Assembly (NCBI GenBank): GCA_947487325.1
Contig: CANKWG010000073.1
Location: 1-9,759 of the forward strand
From: Oxalobacteraceae bacterium
GTDB taxonomy: Bacteria; Pseudomonadota; Gammaproteobacteria; Burkholderiales; Burkholderiaceae_D
Direction: 5' to 3'
Length of the DNA stretch: 9,759 nt
The notes under the pieces are model-generated. The model saw only the letters and a list, made by a program, of their open reading frames with translations, did no database searches and was not told the DNA's origin. Shown in pieces: positions 1 to 7,791 of the stretch. Positions within the stretch are counted from its first letter, which is position 1, and each line of letters opens with the position of its first letter. The translations under genes were made by a program, and so were the position numbers.

Positions 1-237
1 CGTCATTTTCGGGCACACCACCAGCATGCGCTCCCAGACCGCCTGCGCCGCAATCACAGAAATCTGCTGCCCGACAATGGAACGCGCCAGCGTCACAAAG
101 GGATCACCTCGCCCGACTAGCTGCAGATCCCCAAAGCGTGGGATGAGTTTTTTCATGATGCGGTCCCGCCGCATCAGCTCGGACTTGGCGTTCTCCCAGT
201 AATCGGGCACAAACAGCGGATCTAACTTAGTCGCCAT
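1..237 (-). CDS. DNA-3-methyladenine glycosylase (HhH-GPD family), N-terminal part
   Basis: This is the first 79 codons of a gene that continues past the left edge. The protein begins MATKLDPLFVPDYWENAKSE and carries the stretch ARSIVGQQISVIAAQAVWER at residues 51-70. Its GQQIS core (56-60) is the signature entry to the helix-hairpin-helix glycosylase fold of the short AlkA/MAG type. Such enzymes flip out alkylated purines, mainly 3-methyladenine, and cut the N-glycosidic bond as the first step of base excision repair. The catalytic aspartate and the hairpin lie outside the window, so activity cannot be judged. The ATG at 237 sits 4 bases after the cysS stop, with a purine-rich GAAGGGCG about 9 bases upstream inside the cysS end, so the gene is probably co-transcribed and translationally coupled with cysS. 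In betaproteobacteria this pair is often followed by accA; that gene is not visible here. The family is well supported; the exact subfamily is less sure. Confidence 0.85.
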   Translation of the reverse strand, partial: MATKLDPLFVPDYWENAKSELMRRDRIMKKLIPRFGDLQLVGRGDPFVTLARSIVGQQISVIAAQAVWERMLVVCPKMT

Positions 238-241
238 GGAT

Positions 242-1630
242 TTACGCCCTTCGCCATTCTGTAAGACCACCGGGTTTGTCTTCAAGAACAACTCCCTGCT
301 CGAGCAAGGCGCCACGAATACGGTCAGCCTCGGCAAAATTCTTGTCTTTCTTGGCCTGCGCACGCGCCGCAATCTGCGCCGCTACCTCATCATCGCCAAG
401 ACCACCGGCCGCTGCAACGCCTTGAAGGAAAGCCTGGGGTTCGCGCACAAGCAAACCCAGCACTGCCCCCAGACCACGGAGCTGCCGCGCCATCGCAGGC
501 GAATGATGACGATTGACCTCAGTAACCAGATCAAACAACACGGCGATGGCAATCGGGGTGTTGAAATCATCATTCATCGCTTCAGCGAAACGTTGTGCGT
601 GAGTTTCGCTCCAATCCAGCGGCGAGGCATCAGGTGCGGTTTCTTTGAGTGCAGTGTATAGGCGGGTCAGCGCGGTGCGGGCATCTTCAAGATGTACATC
701 GGAATAATTCAGCGGGCTGCGGTAATGCGCACGCAGGATAAAGAAACGAACGACTTCTGCGTCAAATTTCTTAAGGACTTCGCGAATTGTGAAAAAATTG
801 CCCAGTGATTTGGACATTTTTTCGTCATCAACTCGCACAAAACCATTGTGCATCCAGTAGTTGACGAAGGTATTCGCATGCGCGCCCTCAGACTGCGCAA
901 TCTCGTTTTCGTGGTGGGGAAATTGCAGATCCTGACCACCACCGTGAATGTCAAATCGTTCGCCGAGCAGATCACAAGACATCGCAGAGCATTCAATATG
1001 CCAGCCAGGACGCCCAGCACCCCAGGGCGATGACCATTTGACTTCTTCGGGTTCTGTCTCGCGTGCCGATTTCCAAAGAACAAAGTCAAGCGGATCACGC
1101 TTGGCGCTATCAATATCAACCCGCTCACCCGCGCGCAAGTCATCCAGCGATTTACCGGAAAGCTTGCCGTAGCCTTCAAAATCACGAACCGAAAAATTCA
1201 CATCACCATCCGATGCCTGATAGGCCAAACCACGCGCTTCGAGTTTGCCGATTAGCTCGAGCATTTGTGGCACATAGGCGGTGGCTCGTGGCTCATGATC
1301 TGGTCGCTGCACGCCCAAGGCATCGGCATCTTCATTCATTGCCGTGATGTAGCGGTTGGTGAGTGCAGTGATGGATTCTTTGTTTTCGACGGCACGACGG
1401 ATGATTTTGTCGTCAATGTCAGTGATATTACGAACGTAAGTGACTTCGTAGTGTTGCTCGCGAAGCCATCGCTGCACCATATCGAACACCACCATGACGC
1501 GCGCATGCCCGAGATGACAAAAATCGTAGACGGTCATGCCGCACACGTACATGCGCACCTTACCCGGATCTATCGGAGAAAATACTTCCTTGTCACGCGC
1601 CAGCGTGTTGTAAATTCTAAGAACACTCAT
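242..1630 (-). CDS. cysS: Cysteinyl-tRNA synthetase
   Basis: A class I aminoacyl-tRNA synthetase that joins cysteine to tRNA-Cys in the cytoplasm using ATP. The 462 residues match the usual bacterial length. The HIGH-type signature is HLGH at residues 39-42 and the KMSKS loop is at 271-275. The zinc site that selects the cysteine thiol is complete and spaced as in the E. coli enzyme: C30, C214, H239 and E243, within CGMTVYD, WHIECSAMS and FPHHENE. The tRNA-binding C-terminal helical domain is present to the end, with no sign of truncation. The ATG at 1630 gives the conventional N-terminus MSVLRIYNTL, although the Shine-Dalgarno match before it is weak. The gene is divergent from the cyclophilin operon and is followed after 4 bases by a DNA glycosylase gene, with no terminator between them. 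Confidence 0.98.
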   Translation of the reverse strand: MSVLRIYNTLARDKEVFSPIDPGKVRMYVCGMTVYDFCHLGHARVMVVFDMVQRWLREQHYEVTYVRNITDIDDKIIRRAVENKESITALTNRYITAMNEDADALGVQRPDHEPRATAYVPQMLELIGKLEARGLAYQASDGDVNFSVRDFEGYGKLSGKSLDDLRAGERVDIDSAKRDPLDFVLWKSARETEPEEVKWSSPWGAGRPGWHIECSAMSCDLLGERFDIHGGGQDLQFPHHENEIAQSEGAHANTFVNYWMHNGFVRVDDEKMSKSLGNFFTIREVLKKFDAEVVRFFILRAHYRSPLNYSDVHLEDARTALTRLYTALKETAPDASPLDWSETHAQRFAEAMNDDFNTPIAIAVLFDLVTEVNRHHSPAMARQLRGLGAVLGLLVREPQAFLQGVAAAGGLGDDEVAAQIAARAQAKKDKNFAEADRIRGALLEQGVVLEDKPGGLTEWRRA

Positions 1631-1673
1631 GAATGATCTGGAAGTGGTGTAGCTGATGTCCCCGTGAGCGGAC

Positions 1674-1713
1674 CACTATGACCCTGTGCAGCTGAGGTCA
1701 CTGACTCATAGTG
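1674..1713. promoter_or_regulatory. Inverted repeat in the cysS/cyclophilin divergent gap
   Basis: CACTATGA at 1674-1681 is matched by its exact reverse complement TCATAGTG at 1706-1713, separated by 24 bases that contain CAGCTG and a short GACC/GGTC pair. The repeat lies 44 bases before the cysS start and upstream of the candidate promoter of the cyclophilin operon. It could be an operator seen by a dimeric regulator or simply a stem in the cysS leader. The arms are short for the loop size, no regulator is encoded nearby, and chance cannot be excluded. Confidence 0.3.
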
Positions 1714-1737
1714 TTGCCAAAAATTTGCGGACCGTCT

Positions 1738-1768
1738 TTGTTAAAATGCGGCTTTCGCGCAGTATAAC
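1738..1768 (+). promoter_or_regulatory. Candidate sigma-70 promoter of the cyclophilin–lpxH operon
   Basis: TTGTTA (1738-1743) and TATAAC (1763-1768) resemble the -35 and -10 boxes, with a 19-base spacer that is a little long. The implied start near 1775 leaves a leader of about 60 bases before the ATG at 1837. It is the best plus-strand promoter candidate in the gap; the match is fair, not strong. Confidence 0.4.
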
Positions 1769-1825
1769 ATTGAAGCAATAGGCAACCCGCTACCGCTGCA
1801 CTAGATGATCAGTCTTTTCATACTG

Positions 1826-1830
1826 AAGGA
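1826..1830 (+). promoter_or_regulatory. Ribosome binding site of the secreted cyclophilin
   Basis: AAGGA lies 6 bases before the ATG at 1837. This favours that start over the in-frame ATG eight codons later (1861), and it keeps two arginines ahead of the hydrophobic part of the signal peptide. Confidence 0.65.
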
Positions 1831-1836
1831 AAACAA

Positions 1837-2403
1837 ATGCTGCTGATACGCCGTTATCTGATGCGCTGGCTCTTTATCGGGTACATGAGCAGCATATCCT
1901 GTCTCGCATTTGCCGATAACCCGCCCCGAGTGTCAATGAAAACCAACATGGGCGAGATGGTGATCGAGCTTAATCCTGAAAAAGCGCCTATTTCTGTTAA
2001 AAATTTTCTTGAATATGTCCGCGAGGGTTTTTATAACGGCACGATTTTTCACCGAATTATCTTTGGCTTCATGATCCAAGGCGGTGGATTCGATGAAAAA
2101 TTCCAGGAAAAGCCAACGCGGGATCCGATCAAGATTGAATCCAAAAACGGCCTGCGAAACAAAAAATACACGATCGCGATGGCACGTACCAGCGACCCGG
2201 ATTCGGCCACTGCGCAGTTTTTCATCAATTCAAAAGACAACGGCTTTCTTGACTTTCCAGGCCGGGATGGATGGGGCTATGCGGTGTTTGGCAAAGTCAT
2301 CTCGGGCACAGAAGTGGTCGACAAAATAGAGCAAATCAAAACCAGCGAGGATCGCTCGCAGCCCCCTAAGGTGGTGATCGAGTCTGTTACCGTCATCGAA
2401 TAA
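1837..2403 (+). CDS. ppiA: Secreted cyclophilin-type peptidyl-prolyl cis-trans isomerase
   Basis: A cyclophilin of 188 residues that catalyses cis-trans isomerisation of X-Pro bonds, here probably in the periplasm. Residues 1-26 form a signal peptide: basic start MLLIRRYLMR, a hydrophobic stretch, and an AFA|D cleavage motif at 24-27. The mature domain has FHR at 71-73, whose arginine is the catalytic residue, FMIQGGGF at 78-85, the substrate pocket segment AMARTSDPDSATAQFFIN at 114-131, and GWGYAVFGKV at 145-154. The C22 in the signal region has serine at -3 and does not make a good lipobox, so a soluble periplasmic protein is more likely than a lipoprotein. The next gene encodes a cytoplasmic paralogue whose core motifs are nearly the same, which suggests an old tandem duplication followed by gain or loss of the signal. 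It is the first gene of the operon with ppiB and lpxH. Confidence 0.92.
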   Translation: MLLIRRYLMRWLFIGYMSSISCLAFADNPPRVSMKTNMGEMVIELNPEKAPISVKNFLEYVREGFYNGTIFHRIIFGFMIQGGGFDEKFQEKPTRDPIKIESKNGLRNKKYTIAMARTSDPDSATAQFFINSKDNGFLDFPGRDGWGYAVFGKVISGTEVVDKIEQIKTSEDRSQPPKVVIESVTVIE

Positions 2404-2427
2404 TTTTTTTATATTTCAAGGAATATC

Positions 2428-2916
2428 ATGAGCATTTTACTCACCACCAACCACGGTCAGATCACGCTAGAACTCGATGCTGACAAGGCACCGAAGACTG
2501 TGGAAAACTTTTTGAACTATGTAAATTCGGGACATTACGATGGCACGATTTTTCATCGAGTCATTGATGGCTTCATGATTCAGGGCGGTGGTTTTTCACC
2601 CGACATGCGACAAAAGCCCACCGAAGACCCCGTAGAAAATGAGGCGAACAACGGCCTAACCAATGATCGTTACACGATCGCGATGGCTCGCACATCAGAC
2701 CCCCACTCAGCTAGCGCACAATTTTTTATCAATGTGAGTGACAATGACTTCCTGAATTATCCAGGCTCGGATGGCTGGGGATATTGCGTGTTTGGCAAAG
2801 TTACGTCGGGTACTGAGGTCGTTGATAAGATCGGCAAGGTTGATACAGGTCGCCGTAGTATGTTCTCCGACGTGCCTACTGAAGACGTTATCATCGAAAA
2901 AGCAGAAGTCGTCTAA
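2428..2916 (+). CDS. ppiB: Cytoplasmic cyclophilin-type peptidyl-prolyl cis-trans isomerase B
   Basis: A compact cyclophilin of 162 residues, the usual PpiB length, with no signal peptide, so it is expected to act on folding proteins in the cytoplasm. The catalytic FHR is at 42-44, FMIQGGGF at 49-56, AMARTSDPHSASAQFFIN at 85-102 and GWGYCVFGKV at 116-125. These line up block for block with the upstream secreted cyclophilin. The ATG at 2428 has AAGGAA 4 bases upstream, and the gene starts 24 bases after the preceding stop, so the two are co-transcribed. lpxH follows after 17 bases. The C-terminal segment SMFSDVPTEDVIIEKAEVV is the normal last strand of the barrel. Confidence 0.97.
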   Translation: MSILLTTNHGQITLELDADKAPKTVENFLNYVNSGHYDGTIFHRVIDGFMIQGGGFSPDMRQKPTEDPVENEANNGLTNDRYTIAMARTSDPHSASAQFFINVSDNDFLNYPGSDGWGYCVFGKVTSGTEVVDKIGKVDTGRRSMFSDVPTEDVIIEKAEVV

Positions 2917-2933
2917 GGCGCAAGCCCTGAACG

Positions 2934-3716
2934 ATGAGCACATCTCCCATAAGTACGTCAGTTGTTGTTCAGTCTGAAACGCTCGCGCTGTTCGTTTCAG
3001 ACCTGCACCTGAGCCCTGATCTTCCGAAGACAACCGAGATGTTTTTCGGTTTTCTGCGTGATCACGCGCTTAAGACTAAGGCGCTGTATTTGCTGGGTGA
3101 TGTTTTCGAATACTGGGCTGGCGATGATGATCTTAACGATCCCTTTCACCGCGACGTGATTGATGCGCTGCGCCGGGTAAGCGACCATGGGATTGCGCTC
3201 TATTGGATCGCAGGTAATCGGGATTTTCTGGTCGGTGAAACTTTCGCAACAGCATGTGGCATGCGCCTGCTCAGCGAGCCTCATGTCGCCGAGATCGCAG
3301 AAAAACGCGTGCTGCTGCTGCATGGTGATGCGCAATGTACGGACGATACGTCCTACATGACATTCCGTTCACAAGTACGCGATCCCGAATGGCAACACGC
3401 ATTTCTGGCTCGTCCGCTCGTAGAACGCAAGGCCATCATCAGCGGCATGCGCGAAGGCAGTCGTCAGGCGCAGCGCGACAAACCCATGGCTATCATGGAC
3501 GTTAATGCGGGAGAGATTGCGCGCCTGTTTGATGCGTATGCCGTGCCGCTGATGATTCATGGGCACACGCACCGTCCGCAGGTGCATGAGCACGATGGAC
3601 GAGTTCGACATGTACTGCCCGACTGGGATTGTGATTCTGAGGTGGTACGCGGCGGGTGGATTGCTATCGATGCTGCGGGTGAGCTTGTGCGGGTGAATGT
3701 GGCTGGGTGTGACTGA
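2934..3716 (+). CDS. lpxH: UDP-2,3-diacylglucosamine diphosphatase
   Basis: A calcineurin-like metallophosphoesterase of 260 residues that hydrolyses UDP-2,3-diacylglucosamine to lipid X and UMP, the fourth step of lipid A synthesis, at the inner face of the cytoplasmic membrane. The dinuclear metal ligands are all present with E. coli LpxH spacing: D23 and H25 (SDLHLS), D56 (GDVFEYWAGDD), N95 (GNRDF), H130 (LLHGD), H209 and H211 (HGHTHRP). The FEYWAGDD segment is typical of LpxH. The N-terminus is about 15 residues longer than in E. coli; no in-frame GTG or TTG replaces the ATG at 2934, and the only purine run (TAAGG at the ppiB stop) is rather far upstream, so translation may depend on coupling with ppiB. 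The gene lies last in the operon with the two cyclophilins, and its end faces that of cysE across 14 bases with no visible terminator. Confidence 0.96.
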   Translation: MSTSPISTSVVVQSETLALFVSDLHLSPDLPKTTEMFFGFLRDHALKTKALYLLGDVFEYWAGDDDLNDPFHRDVIDALRRVSDHGIALYWIAGNRDFLVGETFATACGMRLLSEPHVAEIAEKRVLLLHGDAQCTDDTSYMTFRSQVRDPEWQHAFLARPLVERKAIISGMREGSRQAQRDKPMAIMDVNAGEIARLFDAYAVPLMIHGHTHRPQVHEHDGRVRHVLPDWDCDSEVVRGGWIAIDAAGELVRVNVAGCD

Positions 3717-3730
3717 GCACGTAGCCAAAT

Positions 3731-4480
3731 TTACTCGACCAGCTTGCTCAGCTGATCTCGATTGAATTTATCCAGCTCCGGCACTGTCTCGCATTGAATC
3801 CCTGCTGCCTTGAGCGCCTCTATGATCTTCACGAGCTGCAGCTCCTGCGACGCCGCATTGTCGATCAGACCGTGCATCGCTTTCGACAAGGGATCATCAC
3901 CATTGGGCGTCAATCCATACGCAGCAAACATGCGCGCTGCCGCGTCTTCACGCGAACTGAGAACTTCTTTTTCAATAATGCGTGCGGGATTGCCCACCGC
4001 CGTTGCACCGGGTGGCACTTCTTTGACCACGACAGCGTTTGAGCCAACCTTGGCACCCTCGCCTACCGTGAACGCACCGAGCACTTTGGCCCCGGCACCG
4101 ATGATGACGCCACGACCCAGCGTGGGATGCCGCTTGGCACCTTTGAAGAGCGAGGTGCCGCCCAGAGTAACGCCCTGATAGATCGTGCAATCGTCGCCGA
4201 TTTCGGCAGTTTCACCAATGACAACACCAAAACCATGGTCGATGAATACCCGCCGACCAATCGTCGCACCGGGGTGAATCTCGATACCCGTGAGACCGCG
4301 CGCTATGTGGGAAATGAATCGTCCCAACCATTTGAAACCAGTACGCCAGCAGGCATTGGCCCAGCGATGCATAACGACCGCGTGCAGACCTGGATAACAG
4401 GTCAAGACCTCCCAGCGACTACGGGCGGCCGGATCGCGTTCGATAATGCTGCTGATATCTTCCTGAAGTTGGCTGAACAT
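3731..4480 (-). CDS. cysE: Serine O-acetyltransferase
   Basis: Transfers acetyl from acetyl-CoA to serine, giving O-acetylserine, the committed precursor of cysteine, in the cytoplasm. The protein has 249 residues: a short N-terminal helical domain (1-60), then a left-handed beta-helix of hexapeptide repeats from about 65 to 170, including IHPGATIGRRVFIDHG (68-83), VIGETAEIGDDCTIYQGVTLGG and GAKVLGAFTVGEGAKVGS. The catalytic D81-H82 pair and the H118 of KRHP are present. The N-terminal domain is short and E67 stands where the E. coli enzyme has an aspartate; both are traits of the Bacillus-like and NifP-like branch, not of the long enterobacterial form. Beyond the helix there is a tail of about 75 residues (LSSREDAAARMFAAYGL to KLVE). 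Last gene of the rnr–rlmB–cysE series, 41 bases after rlmB. The ribosome site is weak. Confidence 0.96.
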   Translation of the reverse strand: MFSQLQEDISSIIERDPAARSRWEVLTCYPGLHAVVMHRWANACWRTGFKWLGRFISHIARGLTGIEIHPGATIGRRVFIDHGFGVVIGETAEIGDDCTIYQGVTLGGTSLFKGAKRHPTLGRGVIIGAGAKVLGAFTVGEGAKVGSNAVVVKEVPPGATAVGNPARIIEKEVLSSREDAAARMFAAYGLTPNGDDPLSKAMHGLIDNAASQELQLVKIIEALKAAGIQCETVPELDKFNRDQLSKLVE

Positions 4481-4521
4481 GGGATGCTGAACGGATAGGC
4501 TGAAGATGAATTTTATTGGAT

Positions 4522-5265
4522 TTATTTTGTGGTGAGCATACGCTGCCGGCGGGCCTCATAGAGGCAAATGCCTGATGCGACGGACACATTCAGACTTTCT
4601 ACAGAACCCTGCATGGGCAGTGATACCAGTCGATCGCAATTTTCGCGCGTCAAGCGACGCAAGCCCTCACCCTCCGACCCCATCACAAAGGCAGTGCCAC
4701 CCGTGTACTCAACGTCGTACAGCGTCTGCTCCGCATCTTCGGTGGTGCCGGTAAGCCAGATATCGTGCTCTTGCAATTCCCGCATTGCGCGCGCCAGATT
4801 CGTGACCGTAATGTAGGGCATGGTATCCGCAGCACCACTGGCCACCTTGGCAGCCGTGGCGTTCAGGCCAACCGCCCTGTCCTTGGGTGCGATCACGGCA
4901 TGCGCGCCAGCACCATCCGCTACGCGCAGACAGGCACCGAGGTTATGCGGATCCGTCACGCCATCGAGCAGCAATAATAGCGGTGGTCCCTGAATGGCAT
5001 CCAGCAATTCACTGAGATTGCGCGCCAGTGATAATTCACCCGCGCGAGCCACCACGCCTTGATGGCGACGCGTACCCACCATTGCGTCGAGCCGTTGGTC
5101 ATCCGCTTGAATGATTCTCAGATTCGCGGATTTAGCGGCCCGCAACAGGTCACCCATACGACGATCGTGACGCGAGGCATCAACATAGACTTCCTCTATC
5201 GTCGATGCATCATGGCGTATGCGCGCCGTGACTGCGTGAAAGCCAAAAATCAGTCGGGTCTTCAT
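4522..5265 (-). CDS. rlmB: 23S rRNA (guanosine(2251)-2'-O)-methyltransferase
   Basis: A SPOUT-class RNA methyltransferase that uses S-adenosylmethionine to methylate the ribose of G2251 in the peptidyl-transferase P loop of 23S rRNA. The 247 residues match the family length. An N-terminal L30e-like substrate-binding domain begins RLIFGFHAVTARI and covers roughly residues 4-75. The trefoil-knot catalytic domain shows the three TrmH motifs: DPHNLGACLR (105-114, with N108 and R114), FVMGSEGEGLR (193-203, with E198) and LPMQGSVESLNVSVASGI (216-233). It starts 22 bases after the rnr stop and is transcribed with it, a common arrangement of two RNA-acting genes in proteobacteria. Assignment to RlmB over other TrmH members rests on the N-terminal domain and the rnr linkage. 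Confidence 0.95.
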   Translation of the reverse strand: MKTRLIFGFHAVTARIRHDASTIEEVYVDASRHDRRMGDLLRAAKSANLRIIQADDQRLDAMVGTRRHQGVVARAGELSLARNLSELLDAIQGPPLLLLLDGVTDPHNLGACLRVADGAGAHAVIAPKDRAVGLNATAAKVASGAADTMPYITVTNLARAMRELQEHDIWLTGTTEDAEQTLYDVEYTGGTAFVMGSEGEGLRRLTRENCDRLVSLPMQGSVESLNVSVASGICLYEARRQRMLTTK

Positions 5266-5287
5266 GATGGGGACTTATTTCCGGTGC

Positions 5288-7717
5288 TTATTTACGTTTC
5301 TTTTTGCTGTTACGAGCCGGGGATTTTTTAGCTGCACCTACATTTTTCTTTTCTGGTTTCGTCGATGGCGCGCGCTTGGCTGATGTCTTTTTACCCGCAG
5401 ATTTTGAAGCGTGGGCGTTGTCTGCGCGGCGTGATTCGTTTTTCAGCTGTGTTCGTATGCCGGGCTGGGTGACGAGACGCAAATCGATACGACGGGCATC
5501 AAGGTCCACTCGGCTGACCTGCACCGTGACGCGATCAGTGAGCTGGTAGCGTATGCCCGTACGCTCACCGCGCAATTCATGTCGCGCGTCGTCGTACTGA
5601 AAATAGTCCGCACCTAAATCAGTGACATGCACCATACCCTCAATGAAGAGTGCATCGAGCTGCACAAAAATACCGAAAGAGGCAACGCCGGAGATCGTAC
5701 CGGTGAATTCTTCACCGAGCTTGTCGCGCACGAAGTAGCACTTAAGCCAGGCTTCGACATCGCGTGAGGCCTCATCCGCGCGCCGCTCATTGGCCGAGCA
5801 ATGAATGCCCAGCGATTCCCAGATCGCCAGATCGCCCTCAGCGCGCTTCTTGCCCGCTGCCCTATCCTTGGCCTGCATTTTTCTAGCGGCAGGCGAAAGA
5901 TTAGTGTTCAGGTTTTCAGTGAGAATGCCCTTGGGGTGATACTGCTTGCTCTGCAAAATCGCCTTGATCACCCGATGGGTGAGTAGATCAGGGTAGCGCC
6001 GAATTGGACTTGTGAAATGCGCATACGCGCCATAGGAAAGACCGAAGTGACCGATATTATCGGGACTGTAAACAGCTTGTTGCATCGAACGCAGCAGCAT
6101 CGTCTGCAAAAGCAGCGCATCGGGACGGCCCTTGATTTTTTCCATCAGTGCCGCGTAATCCGATGCGGTCGGTGAGGTACCGCCACCCAAACTGAGACTG
6201 AGTTGCTTGAGGAATGTTCTCAGCTGATTAAGCTTTTCCTCTGTAGGCCCCGCGTGGATACGGTACATACCGTAATGCTTGTGGCGCTCCATGAAATCAG
6301 CAGCGCAGACGTTCGCAGCCAGCATGCATTCTTCAATCAGACGATGCGCATCGTTTCGAGTACGCGGCAGAATTTGTTCAATCTTGCCGATAGCGTTACA
6401 GACGATATAGGTTTCGGTCGTTTCGAAATCCATGGCACCACGTTCACGACGTGACTGCAGCAAGGCCTGAAACAACTCATAGAGATTCTGCAAATGCGGC
6501 AACAAGCCCAAGCGCCGCGTAGCCTCGGGACCACGCGTATTACCCAGAATGGCAGCGACTTCGGTGTAAGTCAGTCGCGCAGCGGAGTGAATCACGGCTG
6601 GATAGAACTGATAGGCGTGGATATCACCCTTAGCGGTGATGACGGCATCGCACACCATAGTCAGACGATCGACAGCAGGATTGAGCGAGCACAGGCCGTT
6701 GGACAGCTTTTCCGGCAACATCGGAATCACACGGCGCGGGAAATACACCGAGGTACTGCGCTCAAGCGCATCGACATCCAACGCATCGTTAGGCTTGACG
6801 TAGTGACTAACATCGGCAATCGCAACGATCAGTCGGAAACCTTGACTGCGGCCGATTTTGACAGGCTCGCAGTAGACCGCATCATCAAAATCACGCGCGT
6901 CTTCACCATCGATGGTCACCATCGGTATGTCACGCAGATCGACACGATTTTCTAGGTCGACTGGCCGAACTTCCATGGGCAGTTTTGCAGCAAGCGCTTT
7001 GGCTGCCTCAGAAAACTCATGCGGCACACCGTATTTGCGTACGGCGATTTCGATTTCCATGCCCGGGTCGTCAATATCACCCAGTACCTCAGAAATGATG
7101 CCGACGGGCTGCGCATAGCGCGACGGTTGCTCTGTCAGTTCTACACTGACCACCTGGCTCGCGCGTGCTTTACCCGGCGCCGTGGCCAACAAAATGTCGT
7201 GACTTATGCGCTTGTCCTCAGGCACCACCAGCCAGACACCATTTTCGTTGACTAGCCGGCCAATCACATGGGTGTTCGCGCGCCCGATGACTTCGACGAT
7301 GGTGCCTTCGGGACGACCGCGGCGATCCAGACCGGTGACACGCACCTGCACCCGATCGCCATGCAAAACCTTCTGCAGTTCCTTTTCAGGGAGAAAAATA
7401 TCTTCGCCATCATCCGGGATCAGAAAACCATAACCATCCCGATGCGCAGATACCCTGCCCTCGATGAAACTCGCCGTATTGGCGAGCTGGATGCGGCCTT
7501 TGCGATCAGGCTTGATTTGACCATCGCGCTCCATGGCGGCGAGTCGGCGCGTCAAGCCGTCAAGTTCGACGTCCTTGACAGAAAGCGCCTTGGCAATGGT
7601 GGCAAGTGTCTGCGGATCTGCGGATGTACGCAGAATGCCCAGGATTTCTTCCCGGCTGGGGATGCTGTACGGGGGCTGGCTCAAAAGATCTGTGTCTCTG
7701 TGTGAAGGAAAAAACAC
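5288..7717 (-). CDS. rnr: Ribonuclease R
   Basis: A 3'-to-5' exoribonuclease of 809 residues that degrades structured RNA, including rRNA, and takes part in RNA quality control. Domain order: winged-helix region with the family motif IPSREEIL (19-26) to about 80; cold-shock OB domain around 85-125 (GRVSAHRDGYGFLIPDDG); the RNB catalytic domain with the magnesium ligands D270, D276, D278 and D279 in IDGEDARDFDDAV and the active-site arginines in HFTSPIRRYPDL (568-579); the S1 domain at about 668-748; and a lysine-rich tail of about 50 residues ending KKKRK, which in this family helps unwind double-stranded RNA. An insert near 592-632 (LSPAARKMQAKDRAAGKKRAE) lies between the RNB and S1 domains. 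The chosen start is a GTG at 7717 without a clear Shine-Dalgarno sequence; it gives the usual distance to IPSREEIL. First gene of the rnr–rlmB–cysE run and divergent from tRNA-Leu. Confidence 0.97.
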   Translation of the reverse strand: MFFPSHRDTDLLSQPPYSIPSREEILGILRTSADPQTLATIAKALSVKDVELDGLTRRLAAMERDGQIKPDRKGRIQLANTASFIEGRVSAHRDGYGFLIPDDGEDIFLPEKELQKVLHGDRVQVRVTGLDRRGRPEGTIVEVIGRANTHVIGRLVNENGVWLVVPEDKRISHDILLATAPGKARASQVVSVELTEQPSRYAQPVGIISEVLGDIDDPGMEIEIAVRKYGVPHEFSEAAKALAAKLPMEVRPVDLENRVDLRDIPMVTIDGEDARDFDDAVYCEPVKIGRSQGFRLIVAIADVSHYVKPNDALDVDALERSTSVYFPRRVIPMLPEKLSNGLCSLNPAVDRLTMVCDAVITAKGDIHAYQFYPAVIHSAARLTYTEVAAILGNTRGPEATRRLGLLPHLQNLYELFQALLQSRRERGAMDFETTETYIVCNAIGKIEQILPRTRNDAHRLIEECMLAANVCAADFMERHKHYGMYRIHAGPTEEKLNQLRTFLKQLSLSLGGGTSPTASDYAALMEKIKGRPDALLLQTMLLRSMQQAVYSPDNIGHFGLSYGAYAHFTSPIRRYPDLLTHRVIKAILQSKQYHPKGILTENLNTNLSPAARKMQAKDRAAGKKRAEGDLAIWESLGIHCSANERRADEASRDVEAWLKCYFVRDKLGEEFTGTISGVASFGIFVQLDALFIEGMVHVTDLGADYFQYDDARHELRGERTGIRYQLTDRVTVQVSRVDLDARRIDLRLVTQPGIRTQLKNESRRADNAHASKSAGKKTSAKRAPSTKPEKKNVGAAKKSPARNSKKKRK

Positions 7718-7769
7718 AGATAGTGTAACGGACGGGCGACGCCTGTGCTTAAAAAGCCCCTGACTATGG

Positions 7770-7788
7770 AGGAAATGCAGGCTTTCCT
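7770..7788 (-). other. Small hairpin between rnr and tRNA-Leu
   Basis: AGGAAA (7770-7775) pairs with TTTCCT (7783-7788) around a 7-base loop. It lies upstream of rnr in the gap shared with the tRNA-Leu promoter. No T-run follows it in either direction, so it is not a terminator. It may be a leader stem of rnr or chance. Confidence 0.2.
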
Positions 7789-7791
7789 TCG

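Noticed and set aside
1837..1905. Lipoprotein signal peptide in the secreted cyclophilin
   Set aside because: The residues before C22 are S-I-S, without the aliphatic -3 residue of a lipobox, and a good AFA|D site for ordinary signal peptidase follows.
3700..3745. Bidirectional terminator between the convergent lpxH and cysE genes
   Set aside because: The 14-base gap and flanking ends show no stable stem with a T-run.
5304..7763. Many plus-strand reading frames opposite rnr
   Set aside because: They lie antisense to an intact ribonuclease R gene and resemble no protein family that I recognise; this is usual for codon-biased genes.
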